Notes: generated from the sequence alone by a model not told the origin. Shown: positions 26,093 to 34,808, numbered from the stretch's first letter. The stretch: DNA of 38,165 nt from an uncultured Aquimarina sp. (GCA_947493495.1 CANLRN010000042.1:1-38165); one strand, 5' to 3'. Numbers and translations are program-made.

Positions 26093-27199
26093 TTATAAGG
26101 TATTGATTACATCACTTAATCGTTGTGTGATTTCATTTTCAGTACCCACACCATCAACTCCAAAATATTTTTTTTGTTTTTGGTAATACTTCTTAAGGAT
26201 TGCAGTCTCGTCATAATAGACTTTGATTCTATTACGGATAACATTTTCATCTGCATCATCAGGTCTTCCAGAGGTTTCTCCTCTTTTTAGTAATCGATGC
26301 ACTAATATCTCATCATCAACATCCAGTGCTACCATAGCACTCACCTCGGTATCTTTAGAGTTTAGCAATACGGCCAATGCATCTGCTTGTGCTTCAGTTC
26401 TAGGGAATCCATCAAATATAAAGCCTTTAGCTTCTGGGTTTTTATCAACTTCTGCATGTAGCATGTTTATAGTTACTTCATCAGGTACAAGTTGCCCTTT
26501 ATCTATATATGATTTTGCTAATGTGCCCAATTCTGTGGCATTTTTTATATTGTACCTAAACACATCTCCTGTAGAGATATGTACTAAATTATACTTTTGT
26601 TTTAATACCGTTGCTTGTGTTCCTTTTCCTGCTCCTGGGGGGCCAAATAACACTAAATTTGTCATGGTTTTTTGTTTTAATTGATAAATGTCTGTAAGAT
26701 TACGTCCCAAACCTTTGTAATCTAAGCCATAACCGATTATGAATTGATTAGAAATCTCTATTCCTTTATACTCTATATCAAACTCTTTAGTATACGATTG
26801 CGGTTTAAAAAATAAGGTAGCTACCTTAATAGCTTTACATTTTTGATCTTTAAATATATTATGTAATTTTTCGACTGTATTTCCTGTATCTATGATGTCT
26901 TCGAGAATTACTACTGTTCTATTTTTTACATCTTGTTGTAAACCAATTAGTTCTTTTACTTGCGAGGTGGTTTCTGTCCCGTCATACGAAGCTACTTTTA
27001 CAAAACTAACCTCACAATCATAATCAAATCGTTTCACAATTTCTGAGGCAAACATAAATGCACCATTAAGAACCCCAATAAATAAAGGTTTCTTATCTGA
27101 TAGATCATTATTCAGTCTATAAGATAATTGGTCTATTGCCTTAATTATTTTCTTTTCAGAAAGATATGGGGTAAACTGTAAATCGTGCAATGTAATCAT
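26093..27199 (-). CDS. adk: Fused hypoxanthine phosphoribosyltransferase - adenylate kinase
   Basis: This bifunctional purine enzyme has 368 residues. The N-terminal half (about 1-175) is an HPRT with the PRPP loop VVILEDIIDTGNTVEKLH, the FIGVLNGAFMFASEI segment and FIIGYGLDYKGLGRNL. It converts hypoxanthine and guanine to IMP and GMP. The second half (from about 179) is a short-type adenylate kinase: P-loop LFGPPGAGKGTQ, STGDVFR, FDGFPRTEAQADAL and RGETSGRPDDADE in place of a long zinc lid. It balances AMP, ADP and ATP. The frame extends to TTG at 27244, but that codon is inside a TATCTTTG promoter-like box, and ATG 27199 gives the usual N-terminus (MITLHDLQFTPYLSE). An internal ATG at residue 179 (26665) could yield free adenylate kinase. 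Such fusions are known in Flavobacteriia. Confidence 0.93.
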   Translation of the reverse strand: MITLHDLQFTPYLSEKKIIKAIDQLSYRLNNDLSDKKPLFIGVLNGAFMFASEIVKRFDYDCEVSFVKVASYDGTETTSQVKELIGLQQDVKNRTVVILEDIIDTGNTVEKLHNIFKDQKCKAIKVATLFFKPQSYTKEFDIEYKGIEISNQFIIGYGLDYKGLGRNLTDIYQLKQKTMTNLVLFGPPGAGKGTQATVLKQKYNLVHISTGDVFRYNIKNATELGTLAKSYIDKGQLVPDEVTINMLHAEVDKNPEAKGFIFDGFPRTEAQADALAVLLNSKDTEVSAMVALDVDDEILVHRLLKRGETSGRPDDADENVIRNRIKVYYDETAILKKYYQKQKKYFGVDGVGTENEITQRLSDVINTL

Positions 27200-27241
27200 T
27201 ACATCATGAATCTGTTTGATGTTATTTATTTTTTGAAATGG

Positions 27242-27249
27242 CAAAGATA
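27242..27249 (-). promoter_or_regulatory. Candidate -7 box of hpt-adk
   Basis: The minus strand reads TATCTTTG, an exact TAnnTTTG box 43 bp upstream of the ATG at 27199. No TTG was found at the standard -33 distance. A TTG codon inside the box is the only basis for a longer frame. Confidence 0.4.
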
Positions 27250-27324
27250 GTGATTACAACAAGATTTATTCTAGTTATCTATTGCATTTACGCTCTATTA
27301 TTGCGGTTTTTACTACAAAAAAAT

Positions 27325-27332
27325 TACTTTTG
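27325..27332 (+). promoter_or_regulatory. Candidate -7 box of purK-purE
   Basis: TACTTTTG matches TAnnTTTG exactly, 29 bp before the purK ATG. The nearest upstream TTG is at 27301-27303, with 21 bp between, slightly long. It faces away from the hpt-adk box about 75 bp to the left. Confidence 0.4.
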
Positions 27333-27361
27333 CTCTTGTAATACTTTATTTCAGACTAACA

Positions 27362-28519
27362 ATGACGAATTATTTTTCATCAGATTTTAAACTTGGTATA
27401 TTAGGAGGGGGACAATTAGGCAAGATGATGCTTTATGAAACCCGAAAATATGATATATGTACATATATATTAGACCCTAACCCTGATGCTCCATGTAGAA
27501 TTGCATGTGATCATTTTTATCAAGGAGATCTTATGGATTATGATACCGTTTATAAGTTTGGTAAGCAGGTCGATGTACTCACTATTGAAATTGAGAGTGT
27601 AAATATCAAAGCTCTTGAGCAATTAGAGGATGAAGGGAAAAAAGTATATCCTAATGCTAAGACTTTACAAAAAATACAAAATAAAGGACAACAAAAACTT
27701 TTTTATACACAAAAAAAAATCCCTACAGCTAATTTTAAGAGGTTTTCTAATAAAGCTCGTTTAATAGAAGGAATTACTACTAATAAAGTAAAATTACCTT
27801 TTGTATGGAAGAGTACCCAAGGAGGGTATGATGGTAAAGGAGTTTCGATCATAAGGTCTGGAGCAGATATTACAAAAATTATTGATACAGAATGTATAGC
27901 AGAAGAGTTAATAGATTTTAAAACAGAATTGGCTGTAATTGTTGCACGCACACCGAGAAATGAGATAAAAACATATCCAGTAGTAGAAATGGAGTTTCAT
28001 CCAGAAGCTAACCAGGTAGAATATGTAATCTGTCCTGCTAGAATTGATGAAAAATTAGCAAGAAAAGCACGTGAAATTGCAGAAAAAGTATCTCAAGCTT
28101 TTGAGCATGTTGGGATATTTGCGGTAGAGATGTTCTTAACTAAAGATGATCAGATTATTGTTAATGAAGTAGCACCGAGACCTCATAATAGTGGTCATTA
28201 TAGTATAGAAGCGAGTTATACCAATCAATTTGAACAACATATAAGAGCAATATTAGACCTCCCCCTCGGTTCCACAGATAATAAAGTAAGTAGTATTATG
28301 GTTAATCTTGTTGGGGCAGAAGGATACTTAGGAAATGTGATTTATAAAAATATTGATACGATTATGAGAATGGAGGGCGTAACTCCTCATATATATGGAA
28401 AAAAGAAAACACACTCTTATAGAAAAATGGGACATGTGACTATTATAAATAAAGATATTGCTAAAGCAAGAAAAATAGCCGAAAAAGTAAAAAAGACTAT
28501 TAAGGTAATTAGTGAGTAA
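27362..28519 (+). CDS. purK: 5-(carboxyamino)imidazole ribonucleotide synthase
   Basis: PurK uses ATP and bicarbonate to carboxylate AIR to N5-CAIR in de novo purine synthesis. The 385-residue protein has the N-terminal dinucleotide-like loop LGILGGGQLGKMM (about 11-23), the ATP-grasp core PFVWKSTQGGYDGKGV and the C-terminal metal/phosphate region VNEVAPRPHNSGHYSIEAS, followed by QFEQHIRAILDLPLG. It is divergent from hpt-adk and followed by purE after 91 bp, so the two steps AIR to N5-CAIR to CAIR are encoded together. Confidence 0.95.
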   Translation: MTNYFSSDFKLGILGGGQLGKMMLYETRKYDICTYILDPNPDAPCRIACDHFYQGDLMDYDTVYKFGKQVDVLTIEIESVNIKALEQLEDEGKKVYPNAKTLQKIQNKGQQKLFYTQKKIPTANFKRFSNKARLIEGITTNKVKLPFVWKSTQGGYDGKGVSIIRSGADITKIIDTECIAEELIDFKTELAVIVARTPRNEIKTYPVVEMEFHPEANQVEYVICPARIDEKLARKAREIAEKVSQAFEHVGIFAVEMFLTKDDQIIVNEVAPRPHNSGHYSIEASYTNQFEQHIRAILDLPLGSTDNKVSSIMVNLVGAEGYLGNVIYKNIDTIMRMEGVTPHIYGKKKTHSYRKMGHVTIINKDIAKARKIAEKVKKTIKVISE

Positions 28520-28610
28520 GAATACTTGATTGATACTAATGCCTTATACTATTCTAACAAACAAGAAAAATCTCTTATAATTATATAAACCATAAGAAAT
28601 TAACAATACG

Positions 28611-29096
28611 ATGAGTAAAGTAGGAATAATCATGGGGAGTACAAGTGATTTACCCATAATGGAAAAAGCTATAGAAGTTTTAAAAAATTTTGATATCGAA
28701 ATAGAAGTAGATATTGTATCTGCGCATCGTACACCAGAAAAATTATTTGATTATGGTAAAAATGCCCATACCAGAGGAATATCAGTAATTATTGCAGGGG
28801 CTGGAGGTGCAGCTCATTTACCAGGTATGGTGGCTTCTTTGTCTCCGTTGCCTGTTATTGGTGTTCCTGTAAAATCAAAAAACTCTATTGATGGTTGGGA
28901 CTCTGTATTATCGATTCTACAAATGCCAGGTGGTGTACCTGTAGCCACAGTTGCATTAGATGGAGCACTTAATGCAGGAATTCTTGCTGCTCAAATCATA
29001 GGATCCGCTGATCAACAGGTATTAGAAAAAGTAATATCTTATAAAGAAAGTCTAAAACAAAAAGTTATAGAAGGGGCTAAGCAACTGACTAAATAA
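28611..29096 (+). CDS. purE: N5-carboxyaminoimidazole ribonucleotide mutase
   Basis: PurE moves the carboxyl group of N5-CAIR to give CAIR. The 161-residue enzyme has the class I motifs GIIMGSTSDLPIM (about 5-17), VSAHRTPEKLFDYG with the catalytic His, IAGAGGAAHLPGMVAS and GVPVKSK...LDSVLSILQMPGGVPVATVA-like text, in which GWDSVLSILQMPGGVP is visible. The octameric small form is expected. It follows purK on the same strand, and a clear terminator stands 55 bp downstream. Confidence 0.95.
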   Translation: MSKVGIIMGSTSDLPIMEKAIEVLKNFDIEIEVDIVSAHRTPEKLFDYGKNAHTRGISVIIAGAGGAAHLPGMVASLSPLPVIGVPVKSKNSIDGWDSVLSILQMPGGVPVATVALDGALNAGILAAQIIGSADQQVLEKVISYKESLKQKVIEGAKQLTK

Positions 29097-29150
29097 TAAA
29101 CTTTACTTCTATAAATTACTTCAAAGCACAAGAAAGAACAAATAGCATAA

Positions 29151-29180
29151 AAAAAGAGCCACTTTTCAGTGACTCTTTTC
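29151..29180 (+). terminator. Intrinsic terminator of purK-purE (hairpin 1 of an array)
   Basis: AAAAGAGcCAC (29152-29162) pairs with GTGaCTCTTTT (29169-29179) across a 6-nt loop with one C-A mismatch. It is the first of three similar hairpins in the next 800 bp. Confidence 0.7.
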
Positions 29181-29597
29181 AAATATAAGGTCTTACAATA
29201 GAATATAACAATATTTATTAACCAACTTAAATATATTACACAAAAAATTCAATTTATAAGACCTACTCTTAAAACCTACGGTAAAGGTAAAACCTTACTT
29301 GGATTACGCAATACATCTAGGCAAAAACTTATTAACAATTTGGTTAAAAAGTGACTTTTTTTAGATAAAAAGCATATTTTTCTTTTTTTCGACCAATTTT
29401 TAGTCTTAAAATCATACATTTTTTTCTTTTTTTTTCTTTAAAATGTCAAAAAAAAGGGGAAATTACGTCTTAATCTTAAGTTAAAATATCCGAAATGATA
29501 AGCTATATAGCTAAACAATCATTGAATGGATGTTGTTTTTTTGCTACAAGAATTAATTAGAACTATCAATTTTTACGTTAGAAAAGATGAGAAACAT

Positions 29598-29628
29598 AAA
29601 AAAGAGCTACAAATTGTAACTCTTTTTA
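29598..29628 (+). terminator. Hairpin 2 of the purE-M3 array, terminator-like
   Basis: AAAAAGAGcTAC pairs with GTAaCTCTTTTT with a very short loop and ends in a T-run. No gene lies upstream within 500 bp other than purE, so it would end a short non-coding transcript if it is functional. Confidence 0.5.
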
Positions 29629-29927
29629 TTTTGGCCTATACAAAATTAATTATTGATATCCATACCCTTAATAACAATAATAGTAATTGTTTTGTACAGA
29701 CCATTACTAATAAACCTATGACAAAAGTATTTATAGTATAGATTTTATACCGAAATACGATATTATAAAAATTGTATTTTTCGATAAGAGACAAAATTTT
29801 CCGATAAAAATTGATTTAAGAACGGTAAATTCCCTAAACAGATAGATGCATGACATGGTTATCTAAAAAAAATAAATACTACCTATGCTTCTGAGCAGAT
29901 ATTGATGTGTATACCTAAATTAAAAAT

Positions 29928-29959
29928 AAAAAAGAGTTACATTCATTGTAACTCTTTTT
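29928..29959 (+). terminator. Hairpin 3 of the purE-M3 array, terminator-like
   Basis: AAAAAGAGTTACA (29929-29941) pairs perfectly over 13 bp with TGTAACTCTTTTT (29947-29959) across the loop TTCAT. This is the strongest of the three hairpins and is symmetrical, so it could act on both strands. Confidence 0.65.
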
Positions 29960-30178
29960 AATATATTTGATCTTCACTAAAATCGATTATTGTACCATAC
30001 CCCTATAGCAATAATGTATTATATTTTAAGCTTGGATCATTACTAATAAACCTAGTATAAATGTATAAGTATTTAATCTAGCCTATTCAAAAGAGAATGT
30101 CATTAAAAATAGTTTTTCGATTAAAAACATGCTTTTTCGACAAAAGAATAAAAACACACAAAAAATAATTCACCGATT

Positions 30179-32200
30179 ATGAATAACCCATTAGTAGAAC
30201 AATTTGATCTGTCTCCTTTTTCTAAAATAAAATCAACTCATTTTTTACCAGCTATCAAAAATGCTATAGCTTTAGCAAGGCAAGAAATTGATGCTATAGT
30301 AGGTAATCCTGATGCGCCTACTTTTAAAAATACAGTCGAGGCCTTAGAGTATAGTGGAGAATTATTAGCAAGAGTTACAAGTATTTTTTTCAACCTCAAT
30401 AGTGCCGAAACTAATGAAGAAATACAAAAGATAGCACAAGAAGTCTCTCCTTTACTTTCAGAATTTAGAAATGACATTACTTTGAATACAGCTCTTTTTA
30501 AAAAAATTGAAACTGTATATCTAGAGAAAGAAAAACTAAAACTTACTGTAGAGCAAGAAACTCTGTTGGATAAGAATTATAAATCATTTTCTAGAAATGG
30601 AGCTAATCTAGCTGCCGATAAAAAAGAAAAATTAAGAAAAATTGATAAAGAACTCTCACAACTTAACTTAAAATTCGGAGAGAATGTATTAGCTGAAACC
30701 AATAAGTTCGAAATGTTGTTAACTAACCAGTCTGATATTGATGGATTACCAGATGGAGCAAAAGAAGCTGCAAAAGCACTAGCCAGTGCTAAGGGTAAAG
30801 AAGGTTGGATAATTACTTTGGATTATCCAAGTTACATCCCGTTTATGACCTATGCGACGAATAGAGAGTTACGCAAAAAAATGGCAATAGCTTTTGGTTC
30901 TAGATCTTTTAAAAATGATGCGCTAGACAATCAGGATATCATTCTTAAAATTGCTCAATTGCGTTATGAGCGGGCACAATTATTAGGATACGACACACAC
31001 GCGCATTATGTATTAGAAGAGCGAATGGCAGAAACACCAGAGGCAGTATATTCTTTTTTAAACGAAATACTCGAAAAAGCGAAACCAGCAGCACAAAGAG
31101 AGTACACACAACTAGAAAGTTTTGCAAAAAAAATAGATGGTATAGATCAATTACAAAAATGGGATGGAGCATATTATTCTGAAAAACTAAAAAAACAACT
31201 TTTTAATTTAGATGATGAGAAACTAAAACCTTATTTCAAGCTAGAAAATGTAATCGATGGAGTTTTTCAGGTTGCTTCTAATTTGTTCGGATTACAGTTT
31301 GAGCAGACTGATACAATAGATACGTACCATGAAGAAGTAAAAACGTATAATGTTTATGATGTCGGTGGTAGTTTCATTGCTGTTCTCTATGCAGACTTTC
31401 ATCCTAGACCTGGCAAACGGAATGGAGCTTGGATGACTTCTTATAAAACACAAATGAAAAAAGAAGAGCAAAATAGTAGACCTCATATATCTATCGTGTG
31501 CAATTTTACCAAACCAACTCCTAGTAAACCTTCATTGTTAACTTTTAATGAAGTGACTACATTATTTCATGAGTTTGGGCATGCCTTGCACGGTATGCTC
31601 GCTAATACTACCTACCCAGGATTATCAGGAACTAATGTGTATTGGGATTTTGTAGAGCTACCTAGTCAAGTATTAGAGAATTGGTGTTATGAACAAGAAG
31701 CACTATCATTATTTGCGAGGCATTATGAAACAGATGAGGTAATTCCTATGGAGTATATCACTAAGATTAAAGAGTCCGCTACTTTTATGGAAGGAATGAC
31801 TACCATGAGGCAACTTAGCTTTGGTTTATTAGATATGGCTTGGCACGCTCAGAATCCAAGTGCTATCAAAAATGTAAAAAACTATGAGGAGCAAGTTTTT
31901 AAGGATACATCTTTATACCCATATGTAGCTTCTACTTGTATGAGCACGGCATTTTCTCATATTTTTCAAGGAGGATATTCTGCGGGTTATTATTCTTATA
32001 AATGGGCAGAAGTGTTAGATGCCGATGCCTTTGAATATTTTAAAGAGAATGGAATCTTTAACAAAGAAATAGCTACAAAATTTATGGAGCATGTATTATC
32101 CAAAGGTGGTACCGAAAAGCCCATGACGCTCTATAAACGTTTTAGAGGGCAAAAACCGAAACCAGAAGCTTTGCTAAAACGTGCTGGCTTGATTGAGTAA
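30179..32200 (+). CDS. M3-family zinc oligopeptidase (Dcp/PrlC-like)
   Basis: This 673-residue enzyme of the thimet-oligopeptidase family degrades short peptides. The zinc signature is FHEFGHALHG (His464, Glu465, His468) with third ligand Glu493 in DFVELPSQ. Other family landmarks are YPGLSGTNVYWDFVELPSQVLENW, the HGM-containing helix and GYSAGYYSYKWAEVLDADAF with the substrate-binding tyrosines near the end. There is no signal peptide (MNNPLVEQFDLSPF), so it is probably cytoplasmic. The length matches the dipeptidyl carboxypeptidase/oligopeptidase A group; I cannot separate these from sequence alone. It stands alone after the purE array and before a repeat-rich region. Confidence 0.93.
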   Translation: MNNPLVEQFDLSPFSKIKSTHFLPAIKNAIALARQEIDAIVGNPDAPTFKNTVEALEYSGELLARVTSIFFNLNSAETNEEIQKIAQEVSPLLSEFRNDITLNTALFKKIETVYLEKEKLKLTVEQETLLDKNYKSFSRNGANLAADKKEKLRKIDKELSQLNLKFGENVLAETNKFEMLLTNQSDIDGLPDGAKEAAKALASAKGKEGWIITLDYPSYIPFMTYATNRELRKKMAIAFGSRSFKNDALDNQDIILKIAQLRYERAQLLGYDTHAHYVLEERMAETPEAVYSFLNEILEKAKPAAQREYTQLESFAKKIDGIDQLQKWDGAYYSEKLKKQLFNLDDEKLKPYFKLENVIDGVFQVASNLFGLQFEQTDTIDTYHEEVKTYNVYDVGGSFIAVLYADFHPRPGKRNGAWMTSYKTQMKKEEQNSRPHISIVCNFTKPTPSKPSLLTFNEVTTLFHEFGHALHGMLANTTYPGLSGTNVYWDFVELPSQVLENWCYEQEALSLFARHYETDEVIPMEYITKIKESATFMEGMTTMRQLSFGLLDMAWHAQNPSAIKNVKNYEEQVFKDTSLYPYVASTCMSTAFSHIFQGGYSAGYYSYKWAEVLDADAFEYFKENGIFNKEIATKFMEHVLSKGGTEKPMTLYKRFRGQKPKPEALLKRAGLIE

Positions 32201-32329
32201 GATTCTATGAGGAGTTCTTAAGATTCTAAATATAAGATAGTAGTAGTACGGTTTATTAATGAAACTCAGATTTGAAAAGTTGCACAGCAATACCTTCAAA
32301 TTATATAGTTGAACTAATTCCGTTGTGTA

Positions 32330-32344
32330 CTGAACTCGTTTCAG
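32330..32344. repeat. REP-like short hairpin
   Basis: CTGAACTCGTTTCAG forms a small stem. The surrounding TACTGAACTCGTTTCAGCAT resembles a short intergenic repeat seen in many Bacteroidota genomes (TGAAC..GTTTCAG). The 196-bp tandem duplication starts at its last base. Confidence 0.4.
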
Positions 32345-32735
32345 CATCTAGTGGGATCTCAGGTCTAATATCTTTAAGTTTGCTCCGAGGTAGTTTACTT
32401 TTATTCTGAAACTAAGATAAAAAAGATGTTATTTCAGTGAATTTAAAAGATAGTTAAACCCGCTTTATGCTATAGAAGGTTGTCATGAACCTTGTAGATG
32501 CAAGAAATACTAGTGTTTTCTTAATTTTTGCATAGCACCGCATCTAGTGGGATCTCAGGTCTAATATCTTTAAGTTTGCTCCGAGGTAGTTTACTTTTAT
32601 TCTGAAACTAAGATAAAAAAGATGTTATTTCAGTGAATTTAAAAGATAGCTAAACCCGCTTTATGCTATAGAAGGTTGTCATGAACCTTGTAGATGCAAG
32701 AAATACTAGTGTTTTCTTAATTTTTGCATAGCACC
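32344..32735. repeat. Tandem duplication, 2 x 196 bp
   Basis: Unit 1 is 32344-32539 and unit 2 is 32540-32735. They start GCATCTAGTGGGATCTCAGG and end in TTTGCATAGCACC. By eye they differ at one base, T at 32454 against C at 32650. No ORF is present. Each unit includes the left arm of the palindrome that follows, so the copying must be recent and involved half of an older palindromic element. Confidence 0.85.
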
Positions 32736-32823
32736 GCTATGGTGAAATTAAAAAACGCAGTGCAGCGTTAGTATTTGCGGTAGCTACAAGATGTAATAAA
32801 TTTTCTATAGCATAAAGCGGGTT
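32651..32823. repeat. Palindromic repeat, copy B of the dispersed family
   Basis: The ends are inverted matches: AACCCGCTTTATGCTATAG on the left and CTATAGCATAAAGCGGGTT on the right. Internal blocks also pair: CTTGTAG with CTACAAG, AATACTA with TAGTATT, TTAATTT with AAATTAA, and GCATAG/CTATGG around the centre at about 32735. It shares block order and long identical pieces with copies A (17.3 kb) and C (38.0 kb). Confidence 0.75.
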
Positions 32824-32856
32824 AAATAAGTATGGTGATACGTATGAACGTAAATT

Positions 32857-32891
32857 AAAAGGCATTCTTACATAAAGTGAGAATGCCTTTT
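32857..32891. terminator. Bidirectional terminator between the M3 peptidase and beta-helix genes
   Basis: AAAAGGCATTCTtAC (32857-32871) pairs with GTgAGAATGCCTTTT (32877-32891) around a 5-nt loop. A and T flanks on both sides suit termination of both convergent transcripts. It lies 80 bp beyond the beta-helix gene's stop. Confidence 0.75.
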
Positions 32892-32970
32892 AGGTATTTA
32901 AATAAAATTGATCTCTTAAGCTAAGAAGTTGTGTTTTAGGTTATCTAAATATACTGCTTTAGCGTTGTTT

Positions 32971-34416
32971 TTATCGTCTCGATATAGTAAATCCATCTAC
33001 AGCAAATGCAAGTCTTGCTCCACAATTAAACCTAACTCTATCCGGACCTTTATTATCATCAGTTTGTGGATTTGAATAATTAGCTACATCTGATACATTA
33101 ACAAGTTGGTTATTGGATATCTGAGATTGATAGCTTTCTGTATTTCGGAACAAAGGTCGTGGAGTGCCTATACATTCAATGATATTATTTTTAATGGATA
33201 TAGTACTAAAATCATTATCGGGATTCAATCCAAAAAGCCCATCGGTTCTAGGGGTAACTGTAGTATTTGTAACAATATGATTATTAGCAATAGTAATATT
33301 GTTATAAATTCCTCTTGCCCAGAAAATACCTCTTCCAGGGTTTTTAACAAAATTATCATGAAAATTGGTAGCTCCTGGAGAAGGTGCGTCCCCAAAACTT
33401 GTAATTAGATTGCCTGCATCTAAATTCGTAGAAAAATCAAATAAGTTGTGGTCAATTTCAACTCCGTTTCTTGCCCATTCTAAAGAATAAGAAGATCTAA
33501 AATAATTATGATGTATATGGTATGTATAACCTCCATCAGGAACAGCTCCTCCTCCTGCTTTTGGTATAGAAACAGTCCCTGTAAGATAATTACGATCAAT
33601 TTCTACAAAACTATCATTATCGAAAGGAAATTCAATAGAAAAATTAACAGTTATCGTATTTCTAAAAATACGAGAGTTTCTAATTACACGTCCTTTGATA
33701 CCATAAAAATCACGTTCACTCCCTGAAGTTTCTCTAATTACGTTCTCATAGAAATTAGAAGTTCCTGTAAACGTGGCAAAAATTGCAGCACCAGTAGCTG
33801 TTGGACCATTCGGTCTTGAATGTCTATCTCCTGCATCAATAAAGCTACATCTAAATATTCTTCCATTATCTAATCGAAACGTACGGATGCCACTCCATAA
33901 AAAATCTCTTATCGTTGAATTAAATACTCTTAGTCCATCACTATCATTACCATATATAGCGCCGTGAAGCTTAGGTGCTGTAAGAGTTAAAGATGATATG
34001 GATACATCGTTAGTAGAGTTGCCTAAATCTATTAGATAAGCTCCAGTATTTACAGAACTATTATCAGTAGCATTATCTGGTAGATCATCAGTTCCTGGAT
34101 CCCAAGAATCAACTGCTGTAATAATGGTTTTACTTCTAATAGCACCAGTGATTGTCATTCCGTTTTTAGGTTGTAATGGTTCTGTGAGTCTATAAGTCCC
34201 TGCTGCAATACAGATTCTATCTCCTTCGTTTCCATTGTTTACAGCATCCATGAGCTCTGCAACTGTTGATACCATCGGTGAACAGGCAGCACGAAACTGT
34301 TCTATATCATTTTCTGTTCCTTCTGTACTGATTTCATCAAAAGATGAAGTTTCTGTACAGCTATAAATAGCTAATGTTCCTATAATAAACAGAATCGATT
34401 TTTGTATACTTTTCAT
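32971..34416 (-). CDS. Parallel beta-helix lipoprotein, polysaccharide-lyase-like fold
   Basis: This 481-residue exported lipoprotein has a leader ending in IYSC (lipidated Cys20), then an acidic spacer. From about residue 48 it begins with VSTVAELMDAVNNGNEGDRICIAAGTY, the classical N-terminal cap of right-handed beta-helix enzymes. Then come rungs such as GMTITGAIRSKTII, VSISSLTLTAPKLHGAIYG, GLRVFNSTIRDF, NFYENVIRETSG, IHHNYF, VEIDHNLFD and ITIANNHIV, up to about 440. The cap and first rung resemble alginate lyase/chondroitinase B (PL6)-type proteins, but I cannot identify catalytic residues with confidence, so the activity is open. It is divergent from a TPR kinase; two palindromes lie in the shared upstream region. 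Confidence 0.82.
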   Translation of the reverse strand: MKSIQKSILFIIGTLAIYSCTETSSFDEISTEGTENDIEQFRAACSPMVSTVAELMDAVNNGNEGDRICIAAGTYRLTEPLQPKNGMTITGAIRSKTIITAVDSWDPGTDDLPDNATDNSSVNTGAYLIDLGNSTNDVSISSLTLTAPKLHGAIYGNDSDGLRVFNSTIRDFLWSGIRTFRLDNGRIFRCSFIDAGDRHSRPNGPTATGAAIFATFTGTSNFYENVIRETSGSERDFYGIKGRVIRNSRIFRNTITVNFSIEFPFDNDSFVEIDRNYLTGTVSIPKAGGGAVPDGGYTYHIHHNYFRSSYSLEWARNGVEIDHNLFDFSTNLDAGNLITSFGDAPSPGATNFHDNFVKNPGRGIFWARGIYNNITIANNHIVTNTTVTPRTDGLFGLNPDNDFSTISIKNNIIECIGTPRPLFRNTESYQSQISNNQLVNVSDVANYSNPQTDDNKGPDRVRFNCGARLAFAVDGFTISRR

Positions 34417-34516
34417 GAGGTAAGGCTTTAAAAGTTAGTTTTTTTAAAAAATAGCATGACTACTATCTGAATAGTTTAATGGTAAATTTAGTACTCCTAG
34501 ATATATTGTAGTGATT

Positions 34517-34536
34517 GATTCTTATGCATAAGAATC
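34517..34536. promoter_or_regulatory. Perfect 20-bp palindrome, possible operator
   Basis: GATTCTTATGCATAAGAATC is fully self-complementary with no loop, the form expected of a binding site for a dimeric regulator. It lies 101 bp upstream of the beta-helix start and about 350 bp upstream of the kinase start. Confidence 0.5.
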
Positions 34537-34808
34537 GAAAACGATGATTTTTACAAAAAAAATAGTAGTACATGACAAAAAACGACTATGAATGTTTGTT
34601 GTATTAAAAATCAAAGCCTTGTGTTCGAATATTTTTGTTAAACCTCATAAGTTTTAAAAATCTGTGGGGTTCTGATAGTAAATTGTCTACATAGATATTA
34701 ATCACAAACAAGCATTAAAATATAAACCTCTTATGGGAAGTAGTGAGAAATAATAATTATCGGATATAAATAAATTTTACTTGTAAATTTACGTATAGTT
34801 TAGTGGTT

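Larger units (their letters stand above)
29151..30150 (+). repeat. Degenerate three-unit array of hairpin plus paired CGA boxes
   Basis: Three units follow each other between purE and the M3 peptidase gene. Each begins with an AAAAAGAGnnAC...GTnACTCTTTTT hairpin (29151, 29598, 29928). About 180-210 bp later comes an AT-rich block with GATAAAAA/TTTTTCGA boxes (about 29355-29400, 29776-29811, 30112-30147). Units 2 and 3 also share CATTACTAATAAACCTA (29702 and 30039 onwards) and a CCATACCC phrase. The units are clearly diverged. The 71-codon frame at 29526-29741 crosses hairpin 2 and is not credible, so the whole 1.08 kb appears non-coding. Confidence 0.5.

Noticed and set aside
29526..29741. 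71-residue open frame between purE and the M3 peptidase
   Set aside because: It runs straight through a terminator-like hairpin, has low-complexity composition and lies in a degenerate repeat array.
32651..32823. Integron attC-like site
   Set aside because: A GTTRRRY-like core is present at one end of copy unit 1, but the opposite end lacks the matching inverse core, no integrase is present, and neighbouring genes are not cassette-like.
32971..34416. Assignment as alginate lyase or chondroitinase B
   Set aside because: The fold and N-terminal cap fit PL6-type proteins, but no catalytic Lys/Arg pair or calcium site could be identified with confidence.
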